Source of the DNA: Candidatus Omnitrophota bacterium
GTDB taxonomy: Bacteria > Omnitrophota > Gorgyraeia > Duberdicusellales > 4484-171
Length of the DNA: 53,676 bases
Assembly (NCBI GenBank): GCA_020352775.1
Contig: CP070684.1
Coordinates: 788,901-842,576 of the forward strand
Reading direction: 5' to 3'
The translations under genes and the position numbers were made by a program. This document shows positions 33,137 to 42,525 of this stretch, piece by piece (the stretch's first letter is position 1; every line of letters starts with the position of its first letter). The notes beneath the pieces are model-generated. The model ran no database searches, had not been told where the DNA came from, and saw only the letters and a list, made by a program, of their open reading frames with translations.

Positions 33137-33214
33137 ATGTCTCTTTATGGGATTGGATTATTTTTATATGGTATATATATATTGATAAATAGTGGGAAGA
33201 TTAAGGGGAAATAA
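33137..33214 (+). CDS. 25-residue hydrophobic small protein upstream of the EF-G fusion
   Basis: ATG 33137 follows AAAGAGGG by about 10 bases and opens a frame that ends in TAA at 33212-33214, three bases before the EF-G fusion ATG. The peptide is one hydrophobic helix (YGIGLFLYGIYILI) followed by a basic end (SGKIKGK), as in single-pass small membrane proteins with the C-terminus inside. It is in the same reading frame as the next gene, separated by only TAA and one codon, and its last codons contain the AAGGGGA site that drives the fusion gene. It may be a small membrane partner, a coupling leader peptide or chance. Confidence 0.4.
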   Translation: MSLYGIGLFLYGIYILINSGKIKGK

Positions 33215-33217
33215 TCC

Positions 33218-36200
33218 ATGGTTATTTTGTTAGGTATTTTAGTATTTGTGGCATTGATTGTTGTTGTTCCAGTCCTATTTTCAGGCGGATCCCTTCCATT
33301 CAAAAAACACCGAGAAGAAGATCCACTTCTAGTCAGAGAAAGAAAAATCGAAAGGCTAGAGAACAAAATTAAAGACCTTGAAAGCGAATTAGAAAAAACT
33401 AAATCAGATAGAGAGAAAGTATCAACAAAACTCGAGACTAGTGAGAAACACGCGATTGATTTAGAAAATGAGCTGGAAAAACAAAAAAAGTGGGTCGAGA
33501 ATGTTCAGGGTATGCTAGATAGAGCAAAAGAAGAGCTTGCCCCCGTGGAAGAGAAGTTATCCAAGAAAGATAAAGAGCTACAGAAGGTCTTTGAGAAAAG
33601 TGTTAAGCTGGAGAAAGACCTTCGTCAAGCCCAGGAGCGTGTGCGCGAAATAGAGGCGGAGAAGAAAGAGCTGGTTTTTGAAGCCATTCCTTTGCAGAAA
33701 AAGCTAGAGGAGTATGAAGAAGAAGTAAAAAAACACATTGAAATTATCGAAGAACATAAGAGAAAAGAAAGAGAAAGCTCATTTGTGTCGAAAGATGAGC
33801 ATGAACGTATTCTTGGTGAATACGACAAATTAGAGAAAGAACTCGATGCTACTGCCAAGGAATTAGAGCATAAAGATATTAAGCTCCAGAAAGCAATTAG
33901 CCAGCTTGTCGACTTAGAAAACAAATTAAAAGGTGAAGTCGATTCCATGGAGGCTGAAGTGGCGAAAAAAGAAGAAGCTAAGCCTGCCGCTGAGGAAGAA
34001 GAGAAAACAGCCGAGGCTAAGCCAGAAGAGGAAGTAAAAGCAGAAGAGGAAAAAGAAGAAGCAGTTGCTCCACCTAAAGAAGAAGCCGTTCCCAAAGAGG
34101 AAAAGCCTGTTGCGGAAGAAGCCAAGCCAGCCAAAGAAGCTCCCACCCCAGCTCAAGAAGAAAAGCCTGAAGAAAAGGAGGAAGAAGCTGTCCCCGAGAA
34201 AGAAAAGGTTGTAGCAGAAGCTAAAATAGAAGCTCCCGAAGTTAATTTAGAGGCATTAAGAAATATCGGCATTATGGCACATATTGATGCTGGTAAGACC
34301 ACTCTTACTGAGAGGATTTTATTTTATACAGGACGTACTCATAAAATCGGAGAGGTGCACGAAGGGGCTGCACAGATGGATTGGATGAAACAGGAGCAGG
34401 AGCGAGGAATTACGATAACAAGTGCTGCTACCACTTGCGAATGGGATGGACATTCCATAAATATTATCGATACTCCCGGACACGTTGATTTTACGGTTGA
34501 AGTTGAACGCAGCTTACGTATATTAGATGGTGCGGTGGCAGTGTTTTGTGCGGTGGGAGGGGTAGAGCCACAGACTGAGACAGTATGGCGCCAATCTGAT
34601 AAGTATAAAGTGCCTAAGCTTGCCTTTATCAATAAAATGGATAGGGTAGGGGCGGATTTCTATGCCGTGTTTAAGGGGATTGAGGATAGGTTGCAGGCAA
34701 CCCCCGTGCCACTACAAATTCCTATTGGCAGCGAAGAAAAGTTTAAAGGCGTGGTCGATCTTATCGAACGTAAAGCGTATATCTATGATGAGACTTCTTT
34801 AGGCGAAAAATTCAATGCAGAAGACGTCCCGGCCGAACTTACTGAACTTGTTACTGAATACCGCCATATTATGGTTGAGCGAGCAGCTTCTTGTGACGAT
34901 GTTTTAATGAAGAAATATCTTGAATCAGAGGAGTCTGTCACTGAAGAAGAGTTAATATCTGCCATTCGCAAAGGGACTATTGCACATAAAATCGTTCCAG
35001 TATTGTGTGGCACAGCATTGAAGAATAAAGGGGTACAGAAGCTACTTGATGCAATAAATTTATATTTACCCTCACCGTTAGATTTACCTCCCATAGAAGG
35101 CCATGACGCCCAGGACCCAGAAAAAGCTATTGCCCGAAAGCCCGATACTAAAGAGCCTTTTTCAGCCCTTGCTTTTAAGATACAGGCCGACCCCCATATT
35201 GGAAAACTTGTATTTTTAAGAGTATATTCCGGCTATCTTCCTGCGGGCTCCTATGTCCTTAATGCTAGTAAGGATAAGAAGGAACGTGTAGGCAGGATTG
35301 TGCAGATGCATGCCAATCAGCGTGAAAACCGTAAAGACATGCGCGCCGGAGACATTGTAGGTGTAGTAGGCTTAAGCCATACCATTACCGGAGACACTTT
35401 GTGTGATGCAGATAATCCGGTAGTGCTTGAAGCGATGGAGTTTCCCGCCCCAGTTATAGCCATAAGTATTAAGCCTGAAAGCCGTAGCGATCAAGATAAG
35501 CTCGCTAAGGGATTGACGAAACTATCAGAGGAAGACCCTACCTTTACTGTTGAGACTGATGAGGAGACCAATGAGATAATTCTTTCTGGAATGGGAGAAT
35601 TGCATCTTGAAATCTTGGTGGATAGGCTAAAGGAGGAATTTAAAGTTAAGGCAGAAGTAGGCCAGCCCAAAGTAGCTTATAAAGAAACTATCCTGGGTAC
35701 AGTAAAAGAGGAGTATAAACACATTAAGCAGACCGGAGGGAGGGGCCAATATGGTCATGTAATCATGGAAATATCTCCCGCCAACAGAGAGCAAGGCTTT
35801 GAGTTTACTGACAGTATTGTAGGAGGTAGGATTCCAAAGTCTTTTATCCCATCAGTAGAGAAGGGGGTCGTGGCGGCGATGCAAAAGGGAATACTTGCTG
35901 GTTGTCCCGTAGTGGATGTTAAGGTTAATCTTGTTGATGGATCGTACCATGAAGTTGATTCATCTGATATCGCATTTAGGATGGCTGCTAGGGGTTGTTT
36001 CCATCAGGCTTTTATGAAGTGTAATCCTGTTTTACTTGAGCCCTATATGCGGCTTGAGATTATGACTCCTGAGGAGTCTGTCAGTAATATCGTAGGTAAT
36101 ATCTGTTCCCGTAGAGGAAAGATTTTAGGTATGGACGCCAAAGGAAACCAGAAAGTCGTTACTGCCCTTGCGCCTTTAGCAGAACTATTTGGCTATGCCA

Positions 36201-36331
36201 CTACCGTACGTTCGTTAAGCAGTGGCCGGGCCAGCTGTTCGATGCATTTTGAGAAGTATGAAGAAGTGCCGGCTGAAGTCGCAAACAAGATAATCGAGGA
36301 AAGAAAGAAACAGAAACAAGAAGGAAAGTAA
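33218..36331 (+). CDS. fusA: Elongation factor G fused to a membrane helix, coiled coil and acidic linker
   Basis: A 1037-residue protein, about 340 longer than normal EF-G. Residues 2-22 are a membrane helix; about 40-245 a heptad-rich coiled coil ([15 protein letters not shown]); about 246-340 a linker of Glu, Lys, Ala and Pro. EF-G then begins with [10 protein letters not shown] and is complete: P-loop AHIDAGKTT (354-362), switch [18 protein letters not shown] (418-422), NKMD (472-475), domain II, domain IV with GGRGQYGH and [14 protein letters not shown], and domain V ending [16 protein letters not shown]. All key GTPase residues are kept. EF-G drives translocation and, with RRF, ribosome recycling. 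AAGGGGA precedes ATG 33218. The frame is unbroken across the junction. An internal ATG (33947, Met244) could give a form without the coiled coil. Confidence 0.92.
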   Translation: MVILLGILVFVALIVVVPVLFSGGSLPFKKHREEDPLLVRERKIERLENKIKDLESELEKTKSDREKVSTKLETSEKHAIDLENELEKQKKWVENVQGMLDRAKEELAPVEEKLSKKDKELQKVFEKSVKLEKDLRQAQERVREIEAEKKELVFEAIPLQKKLEEYEEEVKKHIEIIEEHKRKERESSFVSKDEHERILGEYDKLEKELDATAKELEHKDIKLQKAISQLVDLENKLKGEVDSMEAEVAKKEEAKPAAEEEEKTAEAKPEEEVKAEEEKEEAVAPPKEEAVPKEEKPVAEEAKPAKEAPTPAQEEKPEEKEEEAVPEKEKVVAEAKIEAPEVNLEALRNIGIMAHIDAGKTTLTERILFYTGRTHKIGEVHEGAAQMDWMKQEQERGITITSAATTCEWDGHSINIIDTPGHVDFTVEVERSLRILDGAVAVFCAVGGVEPQTETVWRQSDKYKVPKLAFINKMDRVGADFYAVFKGIEDRLQATPVPLQIPIGSEEKFKGVVDLIERKAYIYDETSLGEKFNAEDVPAELTELVTEYRHIMVERAASCDDVLMKKYLESEESVTEEELISAIRKGTIAHKIVPVLCGTALKNKGVQKLLDAINLYLPSPLDLPPIEGHDAQDPEKAIARKPDTKEPFSALAFKIQADPHIGKLVFLRVYSGYLPAGSYVLNASKDKKERVGRIVQMHANQRENRKDMRAGDIVGVVGLSHTITGDTLCDADNPVVLEAMEFPAPVIAISIKPESRSDQDKLAKGLTKLSEEDPTFTVETDEETNEIILSGMGELHLEILVDRLKEEFKVKAEVGQPKVAYKETILGTVKEEYKHIKQTGGRGQYGHVIMEISPANREQGFEFTDSIVGGRIPKSFIPSVEKGVVAAMQKGILAGCPVVDVKVNLVDGSYHEVDSSDIAFRMAARGCFHQAFMKCNPVLLEPYMRLEIMTPEESVSNIVGNICSRRGKILGMDAKGNQKVVTALAPLAELFGYATTVRSLSSGRASCSMHFEKYEEVPAEVANKIIEERKKQKQEGK

Positions 36332-36337
36332 TCTCGT

Positions 36338-37450
36338 CTATACTAAATCCCGTAACACCATTAGTTTATTTCTTAGTCCCCAGGAGCGGTATATAGACAT
36401 AATGAAATGAAGTAGGGTGGGGAGTCTTCCTTTTATGTTTATTCCTAATACTTTTCCACATGAGTAGTTATTAGCCAGGGGAATTATATATCCCAAATCA
36501 AGAGGGCGATATTTTCGCAGCTTCTTACCAGCTATGCTTCTTATGATATTTTGCGCGGCAAAACTACCCTGGTGTATGGAAAACTGAACGGCCATGCGCA
36601 GGGACTGATTTTTGCAAGAGAAGTTAGCGCAATCCCCGATCGCAAAACAACTCTCGTTTATGCGCAGGTATCGATCAACCTTTAGCCTTCCTTTGTTGTC
36701 TTTTTCAGTATTTAGTTTTTGTACATAATCAGGAGTTTTAACTCCCGCGACCCATATGAGCATAGCATTTTGATAAGTTTTTTCTCCAGAAATAAAAACA
36801 TTATCACCTTCTACTTTTTCTACGGTATGATTATTTAATATCTTAATATTTAAGCGTCTGAGGTTATTAAGAACAGATTGTTTCATCCATTCTGGAAGAG
36901 GACCCAGAATAGAAGGGGAAGCTTCTACGATAATGATATTTTTTTCTTTGGAGTGTTTATTTAGATATCGCTGTAGACTAGTTGCGACATCTATGCCAGT
37001 ATATCCACCTCCGCAGACTATATAGGTATTGGATCTATTTTGTTGCAGTTGAGTACGTAATTTTTTGGCATCTTCAACGCAATCCAAGGTATAGGCGCAG
37101 GTTTTTAACTCATGTTTTCCATAGAAGGTAGTCTGGGAGCCGCTGGCAATAATCAGATAATCGTATTCATATTGATTTTTATCTGTAGAAACTCTTTTGT
37201 TTTCTAAATCTAGGGAGGCTACCGCTTCATTAACAAAGTTGATACCGAGTGTTTGGCAAAAGCCTTGAATAGGAAAGCTAAGGGCCTCTGGTCTTATATC
37301 GCGGCCAATGATGTCAGGAAGCATGGGTAAGAAGTCAGAGGTAGGCTTTTTGTCTATGAGGGTAATCGCGAGTTTATTTCTGATGCGACAAAGCTTTTTA
37401 GCCGCACTTAGCCCGGCAAATCCGCCACCAATAATGATTATTTTCTTCAT
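36338..37450 (-). CDS. ndh: Type II NADH dehydrogenase-like FAD oxidoreductase
   Basis: A 370-residue flavoprotein on the minus strand, convergent with the EF-G gene and only 6 bases from its stop. Start is taken at 37450 (MKKIIIIGGGFAGLSAAKKL, the FAD GxGxxG loop); the frame extends 14 codons further, with an alternative Met at 37468-37470. The second dinucleotide fold IVCGGGYTGIDVATSLQ binds NADH, and SCFAIGDCANF contacts FAD. It lacks the C-terminal membrane helix pair of some NDH-2 proteins. It would transfer electrons from NADH to quinone at the inner membrane without pumping protons. A sulfide:quinone reductase role is less likely because no catalytic Cys pair is seen. Confidence 0.85.
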   Translation of the reverse strand: MKKIIIIGGGFAGLSAAKKLCRIRNKLAITLIDKKPTSDFLPMLPDIIGRDIRPEALSFPIQGFCQTLGINFVNEAVASLDLENKRVSTDKNQYEYDYLIIASGSQTTFYGKHELKTCAYTLDCVEDAKKLRTQLQQNRSNTYIVCGGGYTGIDVATSLQRYLNKHSKEKNIIIVEASPSILGPLPEWMKQSVLNNLRRLNIKILNNHTVEKVEGDNVFISGEKTYQNAMLIWVAGVKTPDYVQKLNTEKDNKGRLKVDRYLRINESCFAIGDCANFSCKNQSLRMAVQFSIHQGSFAAQNIIRSIAGKKLRKYRPLDLGYIIPLANNYSCGKVLGINIKGRLPTLLHFIMSIYRSWGLRNKLMVLRDLV

Positions 37451-37500
37451 AGAAAGACATTCTATCATAGCTAAATTTATCTTCAAATGCATTTGCCCAA

Positions 37501-37529
37501 TTTACTCCGAGGTGATTTAGTTGTATAAT
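37501..37529 (+). promoter_or_regulatory. Promoter of the methionine synthase operon
   Basis: TTTACT (37501-37506), 17-base spacer, perfect TATAAT (37524-37529), 26 bases before the TTG start at 37556 and pointing away from the divergent ndh gene. There is no room for a cobalamin riboswitch in between. Confidence 0.6.
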
Positions 37530-37555
37530 AAATAAATATAAAAGTGGAGGTGATT

Positions 37556-38200
37556 TTGTCAGTACCCTTAAATGATGTTATTTTTTTCGATTCAATACCC
37601 ATCCCTTTGCCGAAGGCCAGGATATATAAAAGGTTAGGGTATAAAGAGGGAATTACTCAATTGCCTCCAGATCAGCAAGGAGAAGTGGAGCAGTATATCG
37701 AGGAAGGCGCTGCTTTAATTTCGTTAACAGGGGTAGCATTGCGTCTTTCTGTACAGAAGCGCGAGGTGGCACGTATTGTTTTTTCAAACAATGTTGAATT
37801 TAATAGCAAGCATTTGTGCGCCTGGCTAGAAAGATGCAAAGAAGCGGTATTTATGGGGGCGACTGCGGGCCAGAAAGTCATTGATGCTATCAAAAAAGAT
37901 ACAGCAGAGGGAAGCTTAACTCAAGGGGTAATATATGATGCTGTTGCAAGTGAGGTGACTGATGCTGCTCTTGATTGGATTATGGAATACTTTAATCGCG
38001 AATTGCGGCGTGAGAATAAGCAGCTTGACACAAAGAGATATTCTGCCGGATACGGTGATTTTTCTCTTGAGAATCAAAAAGCAATCTATGAGATGCTTAA
38101 ACTGGGAAAGCTGGGGGTAAATATTACTGATAAATACATACTTGTTCCGGAAAAATCTGTAACTGCAGTTAGCGGGGTGCAGGAAATAGTAAGTAAATAA
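37556..38200 (+). CDS. Stand-alone methionine synthase activation-domain protein
   Basis: A 214-residue protein resembling the C-terminal activation domain of MetH, which binds SAM and reductively methylates inactive cob(II)alamin. The diagnostic RYSAGYGDFSLENQKAIYEM region is the SAM-binding RxxxGYG element, and GITDKYILVPEKS follows the family pattern. TTG 37556 is chosen because GGAGGTGA (37546-37553) lies just before it; the GTG at 37544 overlaps that site. It is followed after 10 bases by a MetH that lacks this domain, so the two form a split enzyme. Its full length with an N-terminal helical part is normal for such stand-alone proteins. Confidence 0.85.
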   Translation: MSVPLNDVIFFDSIPIPLPKARIYKRLGYKEGITQLPPDQQGEVEQYIEEGAALISLTGVALRLSVQKREVARIVFSNNVEFNSKHLCAWLERCKEAVFMGATAGQKVIDAIKKDTAEGSLTQGVIYDAVASEVTDAALDWIMEYFNRELRRENKQLDTKRYSAGYGDFSLENQKAIYEMLKLGKLGVNITDKYILVPEKSVTAVSGVQEIVSK

Positions 38201-38210
38201 TAGTGGAGAG

Positions 38211-40622
38211 ATGACTAAGAAGAATAAAATCCATAAAATTCTAAAAAGAAGGGTGCTTGTTCTTGATGGTGCTACCGGTACAGAGCTTTACCGGCGCGGC
38301 ATGCCTGCGGGGGTATGTCCTGAGAAGTGGTGCTTAGAAAATCCTGGGGTCATACAAGGGATTCATTTTGATTATGCTTGCGCTGGCTCAGATGTTGTAT
38401 ATACCTGCACCTTTGGAGCAAATGAATATAAACTAAAACAATACGGTCAAACCGATGTTTATGGTATCAATAAAAAATTAGCGCAGCTGGCCAGGAAGGC
38501 AGCGGGGCCAAAAGTATTGGTTGCCGGCGATATCGGTCCAACCGGTCATTTTGTGCACCCATTTGGTAGCCTTTCCTTTGAGGATGCAGTTAAAGCGTTT
38601 AAAAAGCAGGTGAAAGGCCTTGTGGCCGGTGGAGTCGATTTATTTGTTATTGAGACAATGATGGATATCCAGGAAGCGCGCGCTGCTCTTATTGCAGTTA
38701 AGGAAGAGGTGCCAGCTGCATTTGTTATGGTTACCATGACCTTTGAATCTGACGGACGCACCTTAGGCGGCACTGATCCGGTTAGTGCCCTTATTATCTT
38801 GCAGAGCTTAGGTGCGGATATGGTAGGCTGTAATTGTTCTCGTGGTCCCAAAGGAATGCTTGAGATTGTTAAGATTATGAAGCCTTACGCAACCGTACCT
38901 CTTGTGGCTAAACCCAATGCTGGTATGCCTAAGCTAATTAAAGGTAAGACTTTTTTTGATATGGATTCTAATCGCTTTGCCGAGCTCATAAAATCATTTA
39001 CAACCTATGGTGTGGCAGCCTTAGGAGGCTGCTGTGGTACCACCCCAGAGCATATCCATAAGCTTAAGAAGGCAATTGCCAGGAAAGAGACTGTACTACC
39101 AAAAAGAAAAGCAATCAGTGCAATTTCTTCGGCACGAAAGTCTGTGGTGTTTGGTGAGAGTTTTCCTCTGATAATTGTAGGAGAAAGCATAAATCCGAGC
39201 GGCAAGAAAGCTTTGGCAGAGGATTTGCGTTCAAAAAGATTTTCACTTTTACGTTCTTTAGCTAAGGAGCAGGAAAGCAATGGGGCTCAGGCATTAGATG
39301 TCAATGTGGCAGCTTCTGGCGTTAATGAAGCCCAGGCTATGGAACGCGCAATTGAAATATTATCTCAATCTTTCAGTCTCCCTTTGTCTATTGATTCTGC
39401 TGATACTAGTGTTATCGAGAAGGCGCTCAGGCTGTATCCTGGCAGAGCCCTCATCAATTCTATATCAGCAGAAAAACAGAAAATTGATAAATTGCTTCCC
39501 GTGGCAGCCAAATACGGGGCAATGTTTATTCTTTTGCCGGTTACAGATAAAGGGGTTCCCCAAACTGCCCAGGAGCGAAAAAAGATTATTAACAGCATGT
39601 TTAAAGAGGCTCAAAAAAGAGGGTTTAGTAAAGATGATATTTTAGTTGATGGTTTGGTTATGACAATTTCATCTAACCCTCTAGCAGCTATTGAAACTCT
39701 TAAGACCATTAAATGGTGCAAGCGACAATTTAGGACAAAGACTATTGTGGGGCTTTCAAATGTTTCTTTTGGCCTGCCGCAGCGCAAATTGATTAACAGC
39801 ACGTTTTTAGGGTTAACCCAAAACGCAGGATTAACTGCTGCAATTGCTAACCCGCTTCATGTTAGCGTTAAAAAGAATAAATTGGCAGAAAATCTTCTTT
39901 TAGGAAAAGATAAGGATGCGACCAAGTTCGTTACTTATTTTAGCAAGCGCAAAGAGAGAAAAGTAAAACTTCCATTTAGGGCAAAACTTTCTCCAAAACA
40001 AAAAGTGCATGAAGCAATCTTAGAAGGGAACCGGGAGACTATTATTAATTATATTGATGAGGCACTAGCTGTTGGAATAGCTCCACGTTCTTTAGTGCAG
40101 GAGACAATGATAGCTGCCATTACTCAGGTAGGGGATTTGTTCGATAAAAAGCAATACTTTTTACCTCAACTTGTTGCAAGCGCTGAGACAATGAAAAAAG
40201 GCTTTGATCATCTTGCCCCGCGCCTTAAGGAATACAGAAAAGAGCTAGGGAAAAAGACATTGATTCTTTTGGCAACTGTAGAAGGAGATATTCATGATAT
40301 TGGGAAAAATATTGTAGCGTTGATGTTAAGAAATCATGGATTTAAAGTAATTGACCTGGGAAAAGACGTTTCGGCTAAAAAAATAATTCAGAGTATAAAG
40401 CAATACAAACCAGCCCTGGTGGGGCTCTCTGCTTTAATGACTACCACCATGGTAAATATGCCAGAGGTTATTAAATTGGCTAAAAAAGAAGGCCTTAGAT
40501 GTAAGTTTATTGTAGGTGGAGCAGTGTTAAACCAACATTATGCTCGTTCCATAGGCGCCGACTATGCCAAAGACGGTGTAGAAGCGGTGCGCGTTGCCAA
40601 AAAACTAATCATAAATAAGTAA
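38211..40622 (+). CDS. metH: Cobalamin-dependent methionine synthase without activation domain
   Basis: An 803-residue enzyme that moves a methyl group from methyltetrahydrofolate through cobalamin to homocysteine. Domains in order: homocysteine/zinc barrel about 1-295 with GATGTELYRRG and zinc ligands GCNCSRGP (about 205) and GGCCGTTPEH (about 272); pterin-binding barrel about 310-570 with IIVGESINPSGKKAL and DVNVAASGVNE; cobalamin cap and Rossmann domain about 600-803 with EGDIHDIGKNIV (DxHxxG, about 692-697) binding the lower cobalt ligand His, then GLSALMTTTM and FIVGGAVL. The activation domain is missing and supplied by the preceding gene. It is 7 bases from the next gene. Confidence 0.94.
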   Translation: MTKKNKIHKILKRRVLVLDGATGTELYRRGMPAGVCPEKWCLENPGVIQGIHFDYACAGSDVVYTCTFGANEYKLKQYGQTDVYGINKKLAQLARKAAGPKVLVAGDIGPTGHFVHPFGSLSFEDAVKAFKKQVKGLVAGGVDLFVIETMMDIQEARAALIAVKEEVPAAFVMVTMTFESDGRTLGGTDPVSALIILQSLGADMVGCNCSRGPKGMLEIVKIMKPYATVPLVAKPNAGMPKLIKGKTFFDMDSNRFAELIKSFTTYGVAALGGCCGTTPEHIHKLKKAIARKETVLPKRKAISAISSARKSVVFGESFPLIIVGESINPSGKKALAEDLRSKRFSLLRSLAKEQESNGAQALDVNVAASGVNEAQAMERAIEILSQSFSLPLSIDSADTSVIEKALRLYPGRALINSISAEKQKIDKLLPVAAKYGAMFILLPVTDKGVPQTAQERKKIINSMFKEAQKRGFSKDDILVDGLVMTISSNPLAAIETLKTIKWCKRQFRTKTIVGLSNVSFGLPQRKLINSTFLGLTQNAGLTAAIANPLHVSVKKNKLAENLLLGKDKDATKFVTYFSKRKERKVKLPFRAKLSPKQKVHEAILEGNRETIINYIDEALAVGIAPRSLVQETMIAAITQVGDLFDKKQYFLPQLVASAETMKKGFDHLAPRLKEYRKELGKKTLILLATVEGDIHDIGKNIVALMLRNHGFKVIDLGKDVSAKKIIQSIKQYKPALVGLSALMTTTMVNMPEVIKLAKKEGLRCKFIVGGAVLNQHYARSIGADYAKDGVEAVRVAKKLIINK

Positions 40623-40629
40623 TCAAAAT

Positions 40630-41466
40630 ATGTTTTATTTAGTCTTCACTGTGGATGGAGATTGGAAAGAATACTTTAACATTAACCTGCCTGAAGAAGA
40701 ACGCCTTCCCGAAAAAGAATTTATGCAAAAATTAATAGAGCAGGAAATCGAGGTGGCTGACCGTCTATTAGATGGTAAGCTACTTCATTTTATCCATGCC
40801 TCACCCCGTGTGCGAGACTTTTTTCTGAAAGAGCCTTTTCTGGGGCTGTGGAAGCGTATTGTGGAAGGCAGAGGAGATATCGGCGTACATTGCCATGAGG
40901 ATGACCCGTACAAAGAATACTATTTTAGGGATACTGAAAGAATGAAGGAGGTCATCTCGCAGCAGGTGAAAGTTCTAAATCAGAATGGATTAAACCCTAG
41001 GAGCTATCGCGGCGGCTGGCTTATCTTTTCTAATGAGCTTACCCCAGTTTTAGAAGAAAATGGCCTAGAGTTTGATTTTTCTTGTGAGCCGGATAGATAT
41101 CTTGTTCAGGAAGATAAAGTGTTATCAGACTGGCGCGGTGCACCCAAATCACTTTATCGGCTGAGCTATGAAGATTATAAAAAGCCGGGCGGTTCAAGAG
41201 TATTTGAGGTTCCGGTTGGAGTGGCGAAAGGAAAATACCTTTATTTTGAAAAGTCAGGAGTCAAAGAATTAGAGGAAATTGCTTTGGTTCTTAAGGAAGA
41301 ATCAGAGAAAGAATCGAAAGATGTGATTGTTTCGGTTTTAACGCATAGCTATGAATATAAAACTACGGGTGAAATTGAAAATATTAGTGATAAAATATCT
41401 GTATTGAAGGAATTTGGCCGATTTATAAACATAAAAGAACTATCTGAAATTATTAATAAGCAATAG
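40630..41466 (+). CDS. NodB-like polysaccharide deacetylase-family protein
   Basis: A 278-residue soluble protein with a carbohydrate esterase 4-like barrel. Readable motifs are VFTVDGDW (first Asp pair), GDIGVHCHEDDPY (histidine pair), the YRGGWLIFSNEL element (RGGW), LEFDFSCEPD, and SVLTHSYEYK near the end. These match the deacetylase metal and catalytic positions in order, although the substitutions make the true activity uncertain. There is no signal sequence, so it acts in the cytoplasm. It is 7 bases after metH and 2 bases before kamA. That tight location suggests a substrate linked to the aminomutase rather than cell-wall glycan. Confidence 0.7.
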   Translation: MFYLVFTVDGDWKEYFNINLPEEERLPEKEFMQKLIEQEIEVADRLLDGKLLHFIHASPRVRDFFLKEPFLGLWKRIVEGRGDIGVHCHEDDPYKEYYFRDTERMKEVISQQVKVLNQNGLNPRSYRGGWLIFSNELTPVLEENGLEFDFSCEPDRYLVQEDKVLSDWRGAPKSLYRLSYEDYKKPGGSRVFEVPVGVAKGKYLYFEKSGVKELEEIALVLKEESEKESKDVIVSVLTHSYEYKTTGEIENISDKISVLKEFGRFINIKELSEIINKQ

Positions 41467-41468
41467 AT

Positions 41469-42512
41469 ATGCAAAACTGGAAAAAAATCCTTAAAAATAG
41501 CATTACTGATAGTGCCACTCTTGCTAAATATTTAAAAATCGATAAAAAAGAAATCAATAAGGTAATCAGTAAATACCCTTTGCGCATAAACTCCTATTAC
41601 CTGAGTCTTATTAAGAGAAAAAAAGATCCTATATGGAAACAATGTGTTCCTAGTATTCAGGAAGTTAGATTAGGCCTGGGCAAGCGTGACCCGCTCCTAG
41701 AGGAAAAGTATTCACCGATTGAAGGATTAATTCATAGATACAAAGACAGAGTTTTGCTGTATGTATCTAATATGTGTGCAGGCTACTGCAGGTTTTGTAC
41801 CAGGAAACGGCAGGTCGGGACAGAAGAGAAAGTTCTAAAAGCAAAAGATGTTCAGAAAGCATTTCGCTATATTGCAAGCAACAAAAAGATAAGAGATGTT
41901 ATTATTTCTGGAGGAGACCCGTTTGTTTTGGGGGATAAGGAAATAGAGTATTATCTTAAGAATCTTCGCAAAATAAAGCACGTTGAAATTATTAGAGTCG
42001 ACAGCCGCATTCCAGCAACCTTGCCGCAGCGAATCACGCCTGAGTTGTGCAAGATGCTTAAAAAATATTCACCTCTTTATTTCAATACTCATTTTAATCA
42101 TTTCCAGGAATTGACCAAGGAGAGCCGAAGGGCTTGTGATATGCTGGCTGATAGCGGTATTATTATGGGCAATCAATCAGTTTTATTGGCTGGCATAAAT
42201 GATGACCCCAAAGCCTTAAAAAAGCTTTTTGAGGGGCTTCTCACGATGCGGGTGAGACCTTATTACATGTATATTCCAGATGCTGTGAAAGGAACGTATC
42301 ATTTCCGTGTCAGTATCGCTAAAGCCCTTAAAATCATGAGAGAGTTGATTGGCCATACTTCGGGTCTAGCCATACCTCATCTTATAATCGATCTTAAACA
42401 CGGTGGAGGAAAGACTCCTTTACTCCCAAAATATATCATGAAGCGAAAAGGGAGAAGATATGTATTTAAGAATTTTGAGAATAAATTATTTTATTATGCC
42501 GATGTAAAATGA
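41469..42512 (+). CDS. kamA: KamA-family radical SAM lysine 2,3-aminomutase
   Basis: A 347-residue radical SAM and PLP enzyme. The cluster motif is MCAGYCRFCTRKRQ (C-x3-C-x2-C at about 102-109), SAM site IISGGDPFVLGDKE, and PLP Lys in LKHGGGKTPLLPKY (about residue 315). The length fits the shorter EpmB/KamA group; classic clostridial enzymes have about 416 residues. It would shift the amino group of lysine, glutamate or a related amino acid from C2 to C3. No AblB acetyltransferase or EF-P genes lie nearby, so neither osmolyte synthesis nor EF-P modification is indicated by context. Flanked by the deacetylase-like and AlaDH-like genes. Confidence 0.87.
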   Translation: MQNWKKILKNSITDSATLAKYLKIDKKEINKVISKYPLRINSYYLSLIKRKKDPIWKQCVPSIQEVRLGLGKRDPLLEEKYSPIEGLIHRYKDRVLLYVSNMCAGYCRFCTRKRQVGTEEKVLKAKDVQKAFRYIASNKKIRDVIISGGDPFVLGDKEIEYYLKNLRKIKHVEIIRVDSRIPATLPQRITPELCKMLKKYSPLYFNTHFNHFQELTKESRRACDMLADSGIIMGNQSVLLAGINDDPKALKKLFEGLLTMRVRPYYMYIPDAVKGTYHFRVSIAKALKIMRELIGHTSGLAIPHLIIDLKHGGGKTPLLPKYIMKRKGRRYVFKNFENKLFYYADVK

Positions 42513-42525
42513 AAGGTATTAGGCT

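Noticed and set aside
33625-34156. Long minus-strand frames rich in Ser or Phe opposite the EF-G fusion stalk
   Set aside because: They are complements of a Glu/Lys-rich coiled-coil region. The composition forces long open frames; there is no ribosome site or sensible protein pattern.
36338-37450. Sulfide:quinone oxidoreductase instead of NDH-2
   Set aside because: The paired redox cysteines of that family are not visible, and the second GxGxxG fits NADH binding.
37451-37555. Cobalamin riboswitch before the methionine synthase operon
   Set aside because: Only about 105 bases separate ndh and the operon and they contain a plain promoter. A B12 box and the needed length of about 200 bases are absent.
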